Source: Symsagittifera roscoffensis (lineage: Eukaryota; Xenacoelomorpha; Acoela; Convolutidae). From it: a DNA stretch of 64,000 nucleotides. The position numbers and the translations under genes are program-made. The stretch spans positions 10,561,206 to 10,625,205 of the forward strand of contig NC_087069.1 of the NCBI RefSeq assembly GCF_963678635.1, written 5' to 3'. The notes beneath the pieces are model-generated. The model saw only the letters and a program-made list of their open reading frames with translations, ran no database searches and was not told the DNA's origin. How positions within the stretch are numbered: the stretch's first letter is position 1; every line of letters begins with the position of its first letter. Below, piece after piece: positions 34,033 through 45,140 of the stretch.

Positions 34033-34625
34033 GTGCAAGTGGCTGCCGACCATCCCCGAGCTCGCCCTAATGGCATTAGCTGGAAACCTGCCGCCACCCA
34101 ACAAGCAATTCTTTCCGGCAGTCGTCATTTGATCATATGGGACAGCTTGTTGAGGGATCTGGTTGAAATCTTTGTCAGTGATCAGACGCCTTCTGTTTCT
34201 TTTGGGGGAGCCTCCTTCACTCAGGTGATCAAAATGATGGAATTCCGGAATGAAGATCAGTTAGACACGCTAATGATAATGATAGGCACTAATGACGACT
34301 CCAGGGCTCTGGTTAGCCCGGAGAACAGGTGAGTGGGAACCTTTGTTGTTCTGCGCCTTTTGGACGAACTGAAAGAAAAGTACAGACCGAGGCTCGTGGT
34401 ATTGTGTACGGTCCCACAAAATCCGGAACACCAGTGGCCAAGAGCAATCCAGTCGAGTCGGGAATCATGGATCTAGATAACACGTTGCGCATGACTGACC
34501 ATCTCACGCTCACCAGAGATGGAATACACTTTAAAACCCTGCATGGAAGGGGGTGGATTAACGACGACTTTCCTACTAAAATTGAAGAGCTAGAAGAGGA
34601 ACTCAGCACGACCGACGGAGGATAA
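34033..34625 (+). pseudogene. long retroelement frame, part 2: SGNH/GDSL hydrolase-like domain 1
   Basis: SGNH hydrolases are Ser-His(-Asp) esterases or lipases. Here HLIIWDSLLRDLVEIF resembles block I (GDSL; the Gly is Trp), SFGGAS supplies the block II Gly, LMIMIGTND is block III (GxND), and 34,329-34,625 in another frame has LTRDGIHF, block V (DxxH). Order and spacing suit the fold. The block I Ser is kept but its Gly neighbour is changed, and a frameshift separates block V, so this copy is inactive. Esterase domains are known from ORF1 of some LINEs (CR1-like); finding one downstream of an LTR-type integrase is unusual. The domain call is inference from motifs. Confidence 0.6.
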
Positions 34626-35260
34626 GAGTGAGGAGCAATGTGCGTCTTGCCCCTTTGGCATCAGAAGCAAGTAATATTGCTCCTGCTGCTCCCCTTTGGA
34701 AGTAAGAGTAAGGTTGGGGACTGCTCCCCCTCCTCGAAGTCGGCCATTGGAGAGCCCTCTTGGAAGACCCAATGACCAGAATCCACCGAGCTTCCAGGGC
34801 TCCACGAGTAAAAGTAATTTCCCCGCGACGATTCCTACTACAGCGGGAAACTCCTCAATCAAACCCGCGCTAGTAGAGCGAGCTGGTTCGACCTTCGTAT
34901 TACTCTATGACCGACCGGATCCCAGTGCATGGGGACAGTGCAAGACTGAAATGTTGGCAAAATGGTACATGAATACGCTGGAATGCCTATTCTATACCAG
35001 GAGAATGATGAATGGAAATGGCCCCACGGTGTAAGAGCAGTTCAGCTCTGCCACTACGCTTCGATTCGTGGACCTCGATTGATTGCCTCAAGACAAAACC
35101 ATGAGACACCTGAACACGCAATTCCTGACAGACGTCCGTTGGAGGACCAGAGAGATGATAACACCTCTGCGAAAAGGCAAGCTCGTGATAGAGCACAAAC
35201 TCAACAACAAACACCACAAAATGTACCGGCAATTCTCTAAACCACCGGGCGAAGTGCCTG
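34626..35260 (+). pseudogene. long retroelement frame, part 3: low-complexity linker
   Basis: Pro/Ser/Thr-rich linker-type sequence in 34,696-35,034 (RLGTAPPPRSRPLESPLGRP) and an Arg/Gln-rich stretch in 34,962-35,240. It links the two hydrolase-like domains. No domain recognised. Confidence 0.45.
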
Positions 35261-35746
35261 GTGAGTGTTCGAGAGAATGTGAAATATTTGGTAGTGGCCA
35301 TTTCGGACTGCGTCTACACGCGTCACTCATTGTTTTGGCCAGACGTGATCGTCCGTGTAGCTCCCAAAATGGATTGGGGACAATCAGTAGACATGGAAAA
35401 AAGCTTGCAGAGAGTTGTCAACTTGGATCCGCAGGTGATAAAAATAGCTGGCTCAAATGATCATTTGCTGAGTTGGGGGCTATTGCACCGCCTCACTGAC
35501 GTGTCAATTCCCAGCAACGAGGTCATGGGAGAAGGGATAAGGACATTCCTATCAGTCATGACAGAAGCAGAGACGTCAAAGCAGGGATGCTTTACCAGGA
35601 ATGTGGTGAAAATCATCTTTATATTCTCATCGGGCCAAACCGCACTGCCGGAACCATTGCAATTTTTGTACACGATGGTAACCACGCTGAAAGAGGGACA
35701 ATTATCTAACACCCTCTTCGATCGGAGCATCTCTAACGCTACATAG
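35261..35746 (+). pseudogene. long retroelement frame, part 4: SGNH-like domain 2
   Basis: A 161-codon open frame with a second, weaker SGNH pattern: KYLVVAISDCVYTRHSLFW aligns with block I (SDC instead of GDS), and LDPQVIKIAGSNDHLLSWG has G-S-N-D at block III, followed by more helices and VVKIIFIFSSGQTALPEP, a typical beta-strand of the fold. Block V is not seen. It may be a non-catalytic duplicate of domain 1 or a different Rossmann-like domain. The frame ends in a TAG at 35,744. Confidence 0.45.
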
Positions 35747-37113
35747 GGATTTAAAGAGCTCAGCACAACTCGCGTGGTGCTTGATGAAGTCTTGGGGTTG
35801 GAACCGTCCAATTTTGCCAGATTGCTAAAACTTATACCAGGAGTGAGACCATGTGCTAGTGCAGCAGGTGGTGAATGACCTCTGGGGAGCATGGTCAGGC
35901 GTAAATTGACATCGTCTGAAGAGGAACTTATGGCCTTGCCCCTGAGGATAAGACCGCACGCTAATGCATGGCTGTATCTGTCACCGAGTGTGTGCACGTT
36001 GGGAAAAGACGCCTTTGAACATACCCCAGCCGTGATAAAAGTGATCCCCGCATATTTGAAAACCTTGTTGAACGAGAGGGATTGGTCTGGAGGCATGACG
36101 TTGAAATTGCTGCAGGATGTGTACAACATGTCGCTGGACAAGTTCCAAGCGGATTTACTGGCGACAAGGGCGCAGTATGGGAGGTCCGATGCGATCCTGA
36201 GAGGAATGGGAATGGTCTGGACGCCATCCTTCACTCCCACGTGCTATCCGAGAGTCTCCAGGAACTTGATTGCGAGCATCGTAAAAGACATCAGGAAGCT
36301 GTCGATCGACCTCGTATTGGCACCTTATGTGACATTTGGCCGCAAAAACTTTGGGAAGGAACCGGCTAATCTCTTCACTCAGGCACTAGCTTAGCTGAGG
36401 CTCGACGGGCTTCTCACCGTAAGCACGATGACGTATGGTCGATTGAGTGACCTGTTTAAACTCCGAGCAGCTGCAGGGGTCAAGCTGAGAGTTCAGCGCG
36501 CAGTTGGAGACCGCCTCATATCGAAAGATGAAGGACTGGAGAACGATTTTGATTCAATACCTCCTGCAACAGAACAGGATCCTGACTGGAGAAGATAAGA
36601 CCATAGCAGGCGCGAGTGTGTGCAATGGCGGAATGCCCTCACTAACGGATCTGGCAGTGATGATGTGGATCGACACGCTGGTTTTAGTCTTTGGATTGAG
36701 AGAGTTCATCACGTTAGTGTATGGACCGGTGATGTCTTATGGGCTCGCTGACTTTCTACAAAAACAGGAATTCAGTGCTTTATGTCAACCTGGTCTCAGT
36801 GGTGGACTGTTCAGTGCTGAATTGGCTGGAAGAACAGGAGCTGAAAAGACTGGCAAGCGATGATAGGGTATTTAGAAGAATAGCGCAGTCTGGCTGGATG
36901 CTGATGAATTTCGACAACAGCTTCAAATGCCAAACGGGCGGTGAGGATCTTTCCAACGTCCAATTCAACCCCAAACTCTGGAATCTGCAACCAATAGTGA
37001 AGGATTCGGGAAAGGCGATGCGAGGTACGGAAGCATGTGCCCAAGTGAGGGAGAACCAGCAAGCGTGGCTTACAGGATCCAGACCATTGCCAAACCAGTG
37101 CCCTCGATATTAG
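35747..37113 (+). pseudogene. long retroelement frame, part 5: unassigned region
   Basis: Continues the plus-strand frame with breaks. 35,891-36,394 (167 codons, ends TAG but stays open beyond) has ELMALPLRIRPHANAWLYLS and VKDIRKLSIDLVLAPYVTFG. 36,504-36,863 has GASVCNGGMPSLTDLAVMMW. 36,739-37,113 has SVVDCSVLNWLEEQELKRLA and GGEDLSNVQFNPKLWNLQPI. The composition is helical and amphipathic, with no catalytic motif. A related LSNVKFNKKL stretch recurs at about 40,394. I do not recognise the family. Confidence 0.4.
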
Positions 37114-38201
37114 TCGATAAGGGGGATGTTGCTAGGAGTTACGTCTCCTGTTTTCCCTCGCATCGCAGCAGCGCGTGATTTCAAAGAAAGAATGCAGAAT
37201 TGGAGTAAAGGCATGGAGCCACGTTTTATCAGCTGAAATGTTCCGGTGATGTACACCATTGAATTCAGTTTCTGTGATGCATAGAGTCGAAAGAAGATCT
37301 AGGACCCATCATGGTGATGAATCAGTACCACATGGTGATGAATCAGTGGAACTCCTGGTGAATGACGAATTATTTAACCAAGCGGGTGATCTGACTGTGC
37401 CGACTAGGCCGGAATCCAAACAAGGACGACGCTGAGGACCAGGTTGATGATCCCATGAATGGAAAGGAGAAAAAACGCGTAGAGTGGATTTAGGAGCAAT
37501 AGAGAGGGATTTTCTGGAGTACCAGCTAGTTGATGATGGTTATCTGTTACTGATCTCGCCGTCCTCATTCATGTCTCCGACGAAGTAGGCACCGGCCAGA
37601 GGAGGACTGGGATAGATACCAACGCGAGTTGGAAAGACAAACGGGAGTGACAGGGAACCGAGTGGCTTTCATGGAGAGGACTTGTGTTGTAATACGCAGC
37701 TATGGGAAGCAGTCCGTGATGAAGGTGGGGTTGAATCAACCCATCATGCGTGAGGTTCTAGAGAAACTGATGGACTTCACGGAGTCTGATGGTCTGACCG
37801 AATCTGTCACGAAAGATAGCGCCGATGAAAACCCGATTATGAAGAGGCAACCCGTTAAGCGAGCCAAGAAAGGGCTGAAGAGGTTGAAAGGTAAAGTGGG
37901 TAGCAAAACAGTGAATTCTGAGTTGATAAAGTCAAAAGAAAATACATTAGTGATGTCATTCCCAAAGGCATCCCGTCCAAGAGAGATCGGACAAAGGGAT
38001 GGTGCAGTGGCGAGTGGAGGAGAAAAAGAAAACTCCATACTACCTGTGCTGTTGGCTGGTTTGATTTCAACAGTCTTGAAGTCGAGAACGATTGAAAGAC
38101 CCCTAGCAGACACGAAAATTGAAAGGGAAGTAACCAACCAATTCGGATGTGGTGGGTTAGATGATTACAAGCCCTTACGAACGAAAATGGCTCGAGTATA
38201 G
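37114..38201 (+). pseudogene. long retroelement frame, part 6: basic unassigned region
   Basis: 37,629-38,201 is an uninterrupted 190-codon frame. Its central part is strongly basic (KRQPVKRAKKGLKRLKGKVG), suggestive of nucleic-acid binding or nuclear import. Between 37,114 and 37,628 the coding trace is broken by stops. Unrecognised. Confidence 0.4.
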
Positions 38202-38284
38202 CCGCATCACCGTGCCCGAGTCATCCACATAGGCGATCTCACCGGTGGCTATGCGGAGATGAGATGCTCAAAGGGAGGAATTCA

Positions 38285-38941
38285 ACAAGGGGGCGCCTGA
38301 TGGCTTGGAGTGAGAAGAAAGCCATGCAGGACTATTTGCAGGAGTTGATGGAAGGCTCTAATTTGAAACGAAGAGAATATGGCACTGTAATGGTGAAGCC
38401 ATCTAGAAATATTTTGACAAAATGAACAGTGGCGGCATATCTGGCTTACCCGTGTGTGAGGACAGAGTTGCAAGTGCTATTAGCATGGTGTTTGATGAAG
38501 GTCAAGAGGTCGGATTACGAAGCTAGTAACGACTCGAAATCGAAGCAACAGGAGTTGGAACTGATGGAAGCTCTATGAGAGTTGATCGCGAGAGACAACT
38601 CTGCGATAGCACGGGCTCTCTGTTTTGTGAGGCTCGAGTGGGATCGTAACCCATCTCCCATATTGGAAGACTGCTTAGTAGCTATTCGACAATGAGGAGC
38701 TACTCGTGAGCGGATCATGCTGAGAGCCCTGTTGGAGCTATATCAGTACATGCCGCTCCAGATACCCACGAGGGAATCGAAAGACATTGAGAGCTACAGG
38801 AGACTAGAGGAAGTGAGGAGATACTCCAACAAAGAACTTAAGGTGAATCGAGAAATAATTGAGAGAGCCAGAGATCCAAAGAAGTACGCGGCCCTACCCA
38901 AGCTGAAATCCTTTCGTACATGTCAGGCGTGCCCGGAATAG
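38285..38941 (+). pseudogene. long retroelement frame, part 7: charged helical region
   Basis: One frame can be followed through here with three internal TGA codons (about 38,423, 38,576 and 38,692). It is rich in Glu, Arg and Lys (SYRRLEEVRRYSNKELKVNR) and ends CQACPE at 38,941. It resembles an extended helix. No family recognised. Confidence 0.4.
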
Positions 38942-39816
38942 CATATAATCCGTTGGTGGATGAGGAAGCGAGTGATGCTTATTTCGACTTTGAACAAGTT
39001 ATAGTTCTCGACTTCTGAGTCCAGAGAGCGAAGGAAATCAGGATGCTGACATTTGAATAGCCGAGACTGGGCTTCGTTCTGGAGGAACGAGTGGTCGAAC
39101 CCTCGGTTACGAAATTAAAGCAAAGAGGTGAGCTTTGAAAGCGGTTCATGGGACGGTCCTTTAAAAACCAATTTGGTAACGATATTGCAGCTCATGAAAC
39201 CTTCCTGGTGCCCCCGTCCAAATGCCAGATTGATATGAGATTTGACTGCAGACGTCGTGCTAGAATTGGAGGATAACGGGAGAGTACATGATTTAGCCGT
39301 AATACACCATCTGTTGGCTCTGAGAACAACGAAGCAGCATGAAAGGTCACCCACGAAATCTTCCGAGGGGAATTCTCCAGTGACTGGGTGAAGAAGGGAT
39401 CGGCAGTTGTTGATCGGAAGCCTAGCTTCCAGTTGTGGATCGGTGGGAAGATGTGTGTGGATTTGGCCACTGCCGGGATACACTGAGTCAGCAACATTGG
39501 CAGTTAGCCGAATTTTACCGAAGAATAAGCTTGTCGGACAAGAACGAGATGGAACATATTGCGGGTTGCCATGGAGTAACAAAAGGAAACCTGATGACCG
39601 CCTTAGGGTTTTTAAGCATGGTCAGCTCGATTAAGTCATTGGAGCGCCTGGAGCGTGCCCATGGGCTGGTTACATCCTCAAGCGTGGAAATGATCCCTGG
39701 AGCGTTACAGACAGAACCGAAATTTGGAGGCTGGTGAGAAGTTCTGGAAAATGAGGCGAATCTAAAAGACAGGCGATAGATTAATTTCCGCACCAAACTG
39801 CAACAGCAAATATATC
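38942..39816 (+). pseudogene. long retroelement frame, part 8: fragmented
   Basis: Mostly broken. The frame 39,435-39,737 (100 codons; QQHWQLAEFYRRISLSDKNE, GCHGVTKGNLMTALGFLSMV) looks coding by composition and agrees in strand with its neighbours. Unassigned. Confidence 0.35.
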
Positions 39817-40839
39817 ATGCACATGGTGATTTTAGATGCGAGGACACAACAACTGATCGATCAACTGTTCTCAGTGCCTAAATGCGTGAGAATGACCAGA
39901 ATGTCGGAGAGTTCGTACAATCTGCTAACGTAAATAACTCCGGCTGTCCGGAAGAGATCCGAGGGCGAATTAGAAGACGTAAAGTGTGAGAATTTCATGA
40001 AGCTGTGCAAAAGTTTTGCAAATGATTTCAAGAAAAAGAAGGCAAGTGGAATTTTGCCGACCGAATTACCCACGATAGATGAAAAAGACGGAACAAATCA
40101 GATAATGAAAGAGGTGGAACCCATGCTAGAAACTTCAGGGTACTGGAGCTGGAGAAACATTCTGATGATATAAGGGGAGTATCCTTGCTACTGCCTAGTA
40201 TAGACGTATGGTACCCCAATTGAGGGAACATGTTGTTAGTATGAGATGTGGAGGAATTGTTTTCCAATGAATTTCCCCACCAAAACTCAACCCGTTTCGA
40301 TTCTTGTTGCCAGTACCATGATTGCGGCGAGGTGGTTAGATGACAACGCTGGAACAAGCGAACAGGAAATGACCATACCTACAGCTAAGCAGCTAAGCAA
40401 CGTGAAGTTCAACAAAAAATTGGTCTAACTTAAAACCACCTGTAAAATTCTGAAAGTACCGAAAGCAATCGAAAGGATCTGTCCAAGGCACAGATTGATG
40501 CCTTGGTTCCCTGCCGTCATGATGTCGTGGGTATATGAACCCGCGAAGCGTCACAATTCCAGAAACACGGAGGCCTATCAAATTTTCCAGCTGAATATAG
40601 GATCGTGTGCCTATAAGAGAGCATTCCTGACGCATAGAAATGCTGTTACAATAGCTGTGAAGCGGGTGGCTGGAATGTCTTGAACAGCAAAAAACGAGAA
40701 AAGGGAGGTGTTACGAGCTGACCTGCAGCGAAAAGTAAGCCTGTGCTTACATAACAGCTTCTGTCGGAACCGGGAGCAAAAAGTGAACGTGGATCTCATG
40801 CCCTGCTGTAAACAGAGACTGTTGGAGCAAGAAAGTTGA
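39817..40839 (+). pseudogene. long retroelement frame, part 9: C-terminal region
   Basis: A single frame can be read from ATG 39,817 to TGA 40,837-40,839, interrupted by a few stops. It contains KLCKSFANDFKKKKASGILP, LSNVKFNKKL (related to the stretch near 36,940) and MPWFPAVMMSWVYEPAKRHN. The end is basic with several Cys (SLCLHNSFCRN). Then composition drops to AT-rich with aaaaataaactt, a possible polyadenylation signal, at about 40,938. No known domain. Confidence 0.4.
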
Positions 40840-42980
40840 TGTTGAAAGTGTTGGAAGATAGTGAAAAGGGCGAACAAGAAGATGAAACCATGAAATGAGA
40901 GTTGACGAAGACGCGACGAGACAGGAGTGGGGCGTTATGAAAAATAAACTTAATTGTCATTGTGTGTAAAAACTTGACCAAACCAACAAAACTTGATTAA
41001 TGAAATTTTCAAACTTTTTGTTTTGCTTAAACCTGGTCAGACCAAACATTGAAACTCTTATAGTTTGGTGTTTCAAATTGTTGAATTGCAATGAAAACGT
41101 AAGTTTTTCTACTTAATTTTGCTGGCCTTCAAATGAGTATATTAACTTATTTAAACGTGAATGAAAGTTTTCAATCTGCATAGAACAAATCTTCACTTGG
41201 TGGAGACCTGGTAGGATTTGGGAATGCTCGCTCGAGAAGGGTGATTCCCTAGCCACGCGGTTTCTTAGTTTTAATGTAAGGGCAATAACATGAGTAAATG
41301 ATTATTCTTTGTGAGTAACTCTAACCCAAAACCTTTCAAGACAAGCAAAAGCAAAAATATTTTACGATGGAATGACTTTAGTAGTTCGAGTTTTTTTACA
41401 TCTAGGACACTCCTACATGGTGCATATTTTGTGAAAACTTTAAAAGGCAGTGAGATATAGTATGCTGCCATTTGCGACACGCGGTGAGCTGAGGTGACGT
41501 GATAAACTTCAGTTTCTGAGGCGTGTTGTAAATTTTTGATAGAACACTGGATCACCACTTGAAGACAACCTGGAGTTATGCGTCCAATGGGCACATTGAG
41601 AGAACTATCTGGGGAGTATAAGCCAATCCCCTGGATTGGCACAGTCGAACCCGCCGATGCACGTAAAAAAGAACATTAAAGGCATTATCATGGAAATTAA
41701 GTTGAAGAGAGGCTCAAATTTTTCAGGAATTTCTGAGAAAATTTCTGAGAAAACGAAAAACGGCCATTTTGACCCCAAAAAATAGACAAAAAAATACCAA
41801 CCGGAACACAGCCGAATTGCAAGACCAAAATTAGTTGGAAAATAGAAGAGAAAATGTGACAACAACACACGATAAGGAGCTTATCGAAAGAAGATCGTAT
41901 AGACGGAAGGTTCAGTGGGACAATCGGGACAGATCCTAACCTTCCCGTGCCACGAAATCAGAGAGATAACTAGCCTTATTCTTAATAGTAATCACGTAGT
42001 CTGCTGCCTCGAATCTGGTGCCTCGAATCCGAGTACCAAAAAAAGTGACTTCTGAAGAATTGAGAGTTGTTTTTGACGAAAAACTGCAGTTTCAACTGAC
42101 CATTGACTTTGAAAGGAAAACGATTCAGAAATCCGAAACAAGAAAAACAAACTCTATCTTTTTATTAGAAACAGAATTTTTTGAAGCGAAAACGGTTTTC
42201 TGAAATTATTAAAGTTTCTAAGAGTCCCATGAACACTCTATTGCAAAATCATGAAACTTTACTGAGAGAAACAAGGGCGCGGTCATATTGCTTGTCTTGA
42301 TTGATTGATAAAAATATATATATATATATATATATATTTGTTTTTCGAGCTTAAGCTGATACGCATTCATGATCGATCTTTGTGCGACCATCCGATATAA
42401 CAAATATCCACTTGGTAAAACCTTCAAAGTTGTGTATAATTTTTGCAGTTAAATTGTTTATAGAAAAAAATCAAAAACAAAATCTGGCACAATTAGCCGG
42501 TTTCTTTCTAACAAATCAAACGAGTTCAAACCTAATTGCGTTTTTTTTCTTTAAGTTTTGTCACTTTGAAAATCTTTCTGTTAAAAAAAGTGCAATTCTC
42601 TGATAAAGTAGTTTGCAAGTCTTAAGATGCAAAAAAAATCAGTATTTTGTAAAAGAGTGACAGAACAAGGTCAGAATTCGAAAAAGGTCAGATCTTTTCC
42701 CTGGCTGCACCAATTTACTTTTTTTGAATAATTATATTATTTCAGATATAAGCGCGCTAACGATGACGCAAAAAGCAGGCGAAAAAAATATTTCATTTTA
42801 AATGAGTTTCATTCAATTTAAGGTTTTTTTCTTTCAAAACCTTTTACTTCTGATCCTTCGATTTTGATTTTTTTGGTGGAATTTTTGATATCAACTAACC
42901 TTTTAACGACCTATAATCATAAAACTATAACTAACCTAGACACAGTTTCTAGATGCTTACAACAAAATATGAAAAAAAAA
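40840..42980. other. AT-rich interval without a recognised gene
   Basis: The minus-strand frames 41,271-41,642 and 41,605-41,868 have no recognisable domain. The second is Phe-rich and hydrophobic and could be chance. A (TA)12-type microsatellite lies at about 42,314-42,337. Confidence 0.45.
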
Positions 42981-45140
42981 CAAGCACCAGGTGTTAGATT
43001 ATTAAAAAACGAGCAGCTGAAAAACAAATGACAAAAAGAGTATCGAAAAACTAAACGCATTTTCTTAACAGGGATGCTCAAAAACTTCCATTAGTCAACT
43101 CCAAAATGTTGGGCAGTTTAATTGGTCAAAAACTATAGCATTTTAGGTTAATTAATTCTTCGGAAAGTTTTTTTTAAGTGTGGAAATCAGCACTAAGACA
43201 AAATTCGACATGGAAATGAGCAGTTTTAATCTATTGCAATTCGTTCAGTTTCGTTGACAGAAGAGATATGGCCAACAATTCGGCATTAACTATAATCAGC
43301 TGAGATTTTCTATTATACTAGTTTTCCTTCTGCCAGATTAAGAGAGACCAAAACAAAAACAAGTTTGCTGAAAGAAACGCAACTTTTTCGATTATTTCAT
43401 TTGTGTTGGTCTCTGGTCACAAAACAATTTTGATTTCTCTAAGTACGAAAAACTAAACAGCCTCGAGTTTTCGTTTTTTTTTCTGCGTTTTCTGGATTGA
43501 AATCAACTGATTCCCACTGATTTGAGGGTACATTCATCTTTTCAATCATCATTTCACAACAAAAATTTGTTTTGAAAAAAGTTTAAAAAACTAGCACGGT
43601 TTCTAAATGTTTAAAATAAAAATTGAAACATCAATAGTAAAGTGTTACGTGATCCTGAAAAACAGAGCACCTGAGAATGAATCACATAAATAGTACCAAA
43701 TCTTTTGAAACCTCTTGCACTGGGTTGCTTCTTAAGAATCATACCTTTTTATCAAAGTTTGTGTTGGTCTCTGGTCATTTGTGTTGGTCTCTGGTCACAA
43801 AACAATTTTGATTTCTCTAAGAACGAAAAACTAAACAGCCTCGAATTTTCGTTTTTTTTCTGCGTTTTCTGGATTGAAATCAACTGATTCCCACTGATTT
43901 GAGGGTGCATTCATCTTTTCAATCATCATTTCACAACAAAAATTTGTTTTGAAAAAAGTTTAAAAATCTAGCACGGTTTCTAAATGTTTAAAATAAAAAT
44001 TGAAACATCAATAGTAAAGTGTTACGTGATCCTGAAAAACAGAGCACCTGAGAATGAATCACATAAATAGTACCAAATCTTTTGAAACCTCTTGCACTGG
44101 GTTGCTTCTTAAGAATCATACCTTTTTATCAAAGTGGTGGAAACAAACGCAATTTGATCTAGTGGGTTCTAATTAGCTGATTAAGAGACTTTCTAAGATA
44201 TCATTTTTTCATTATTTCTGTGATGCCAGAATATTAGAGATCAAAAAATCAAGCGCCAGGTGTTAGATTATTAAAAAACGAGCAGCTGAAAAACAAATGA
44301 CAAAAAGAGTATCGAAAAACTAAACGCATTTTCTTAACAGGGATGCTCAAAAACTGCCATTAGTTAACTCCAAAATGTTGGGCAGTTTAATTGGTCAAAA
44401 ACGATAGCATTTTAGGTTAATTAATTCTTCGGAAAGTTTTTTTTAAGTGTGGAAATCAGCACTAAGACAAAATTCGACATGGAAATGAGCAGTTTTAATC
44501 TATTGCAATTCGTTCAGTTTCGTTGACAGAAGAGATATGGCCAACAATTCGGCATTAACTATAATCAGCTGAGATTTTCTATTATACTAGTTTTCCATCT
44601 GCCAGATTAAGAGAGACCAAAACAAAAACAAGTTTGCTGAAAGAAACGCAACTTTTTTGAATATTTCATTTGTGTTGGTCTCTGGTCACAAAACAATATT
44701 GATTTCTCTAAGAACGAAAAACTAAACAGCCTCGAGTTTTCTTTTTTTTTCTGCGTTTTCTGGATTGAAATCAACTGATTCCCACTGATTTGAGGGTTCA
44801 TTCATCTTTTCAATCATCATTTCACAACAAAAATTTATTTTGAAAAAAGTTTAAAAATCTAGCACGGTTTCTAAATGTTTAAAAAAAAAATGAAACATCA
44901 ATAGTAAAGTGTTCGGTGATCCTGAAAAAAAGAGCACCTGAGAATGAATCACATAAATAGTACCAAATCTTTTGAAACCTCTTGCACTGGGTTGCTTCTT
45001 AAGAATCATACCTTTTGATCAAAGTGGTGGAAACAAACGCAATTTGATCTAGTGGGTTCTAATTAGCTGATTAAGAGACTTTCTAAGATATCATTTTTTC
45101 ATACTTTCTGTGATGCCAGAGTATTAGAGATCAAAAAATC
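42981..45140. repeat. ~1.27 kb macrosatellite, about 1.7 units
   Basis: The start ccaggtgttagattattaaa recurs at 42,987 and 44,256, a period of 1,269 bp. Shared landmarks include tagtcaactccaaaatgttg, gttgacagaagagatatggc and tggtctctggtcacaaaaca. No coding potential. Confidence 0.8.
43401..44135. repeat. 358-bp tandem duplication inside the macrosatellite
   Basis: 43,401-43,758 is repeated at 43,779-44,135. At the join the 20-bp ttgtgttggtctctggtcat-type motif is present an extra time (43,759-43,778), as expected from slippage or unequal exchange. A third copy at 44,668-45,025 belongs to the next macrosatellite unit. Confidence 0.8.

Noticed and set aside
35461-36240. Minus-strand 259-codon frame
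   Set aside because: Antisense to the plus-strand long frame, which has coherent SGNH-like and helical features; GC-rich DNA gives long antisense frames by chance.
41271-41868. Two minus-strand frames after the high-GC block
   Set aside because: No domain, biased composition (Phe/Leu-rich) and no support from repetition; left uncalled.
41990-42040. tcgaatccgagtacca resembling a tRNA T-arm and acceptor end
   Set aside because: No D-arm, anticodon arm or matching 5' acceptor strand could be found upstream.
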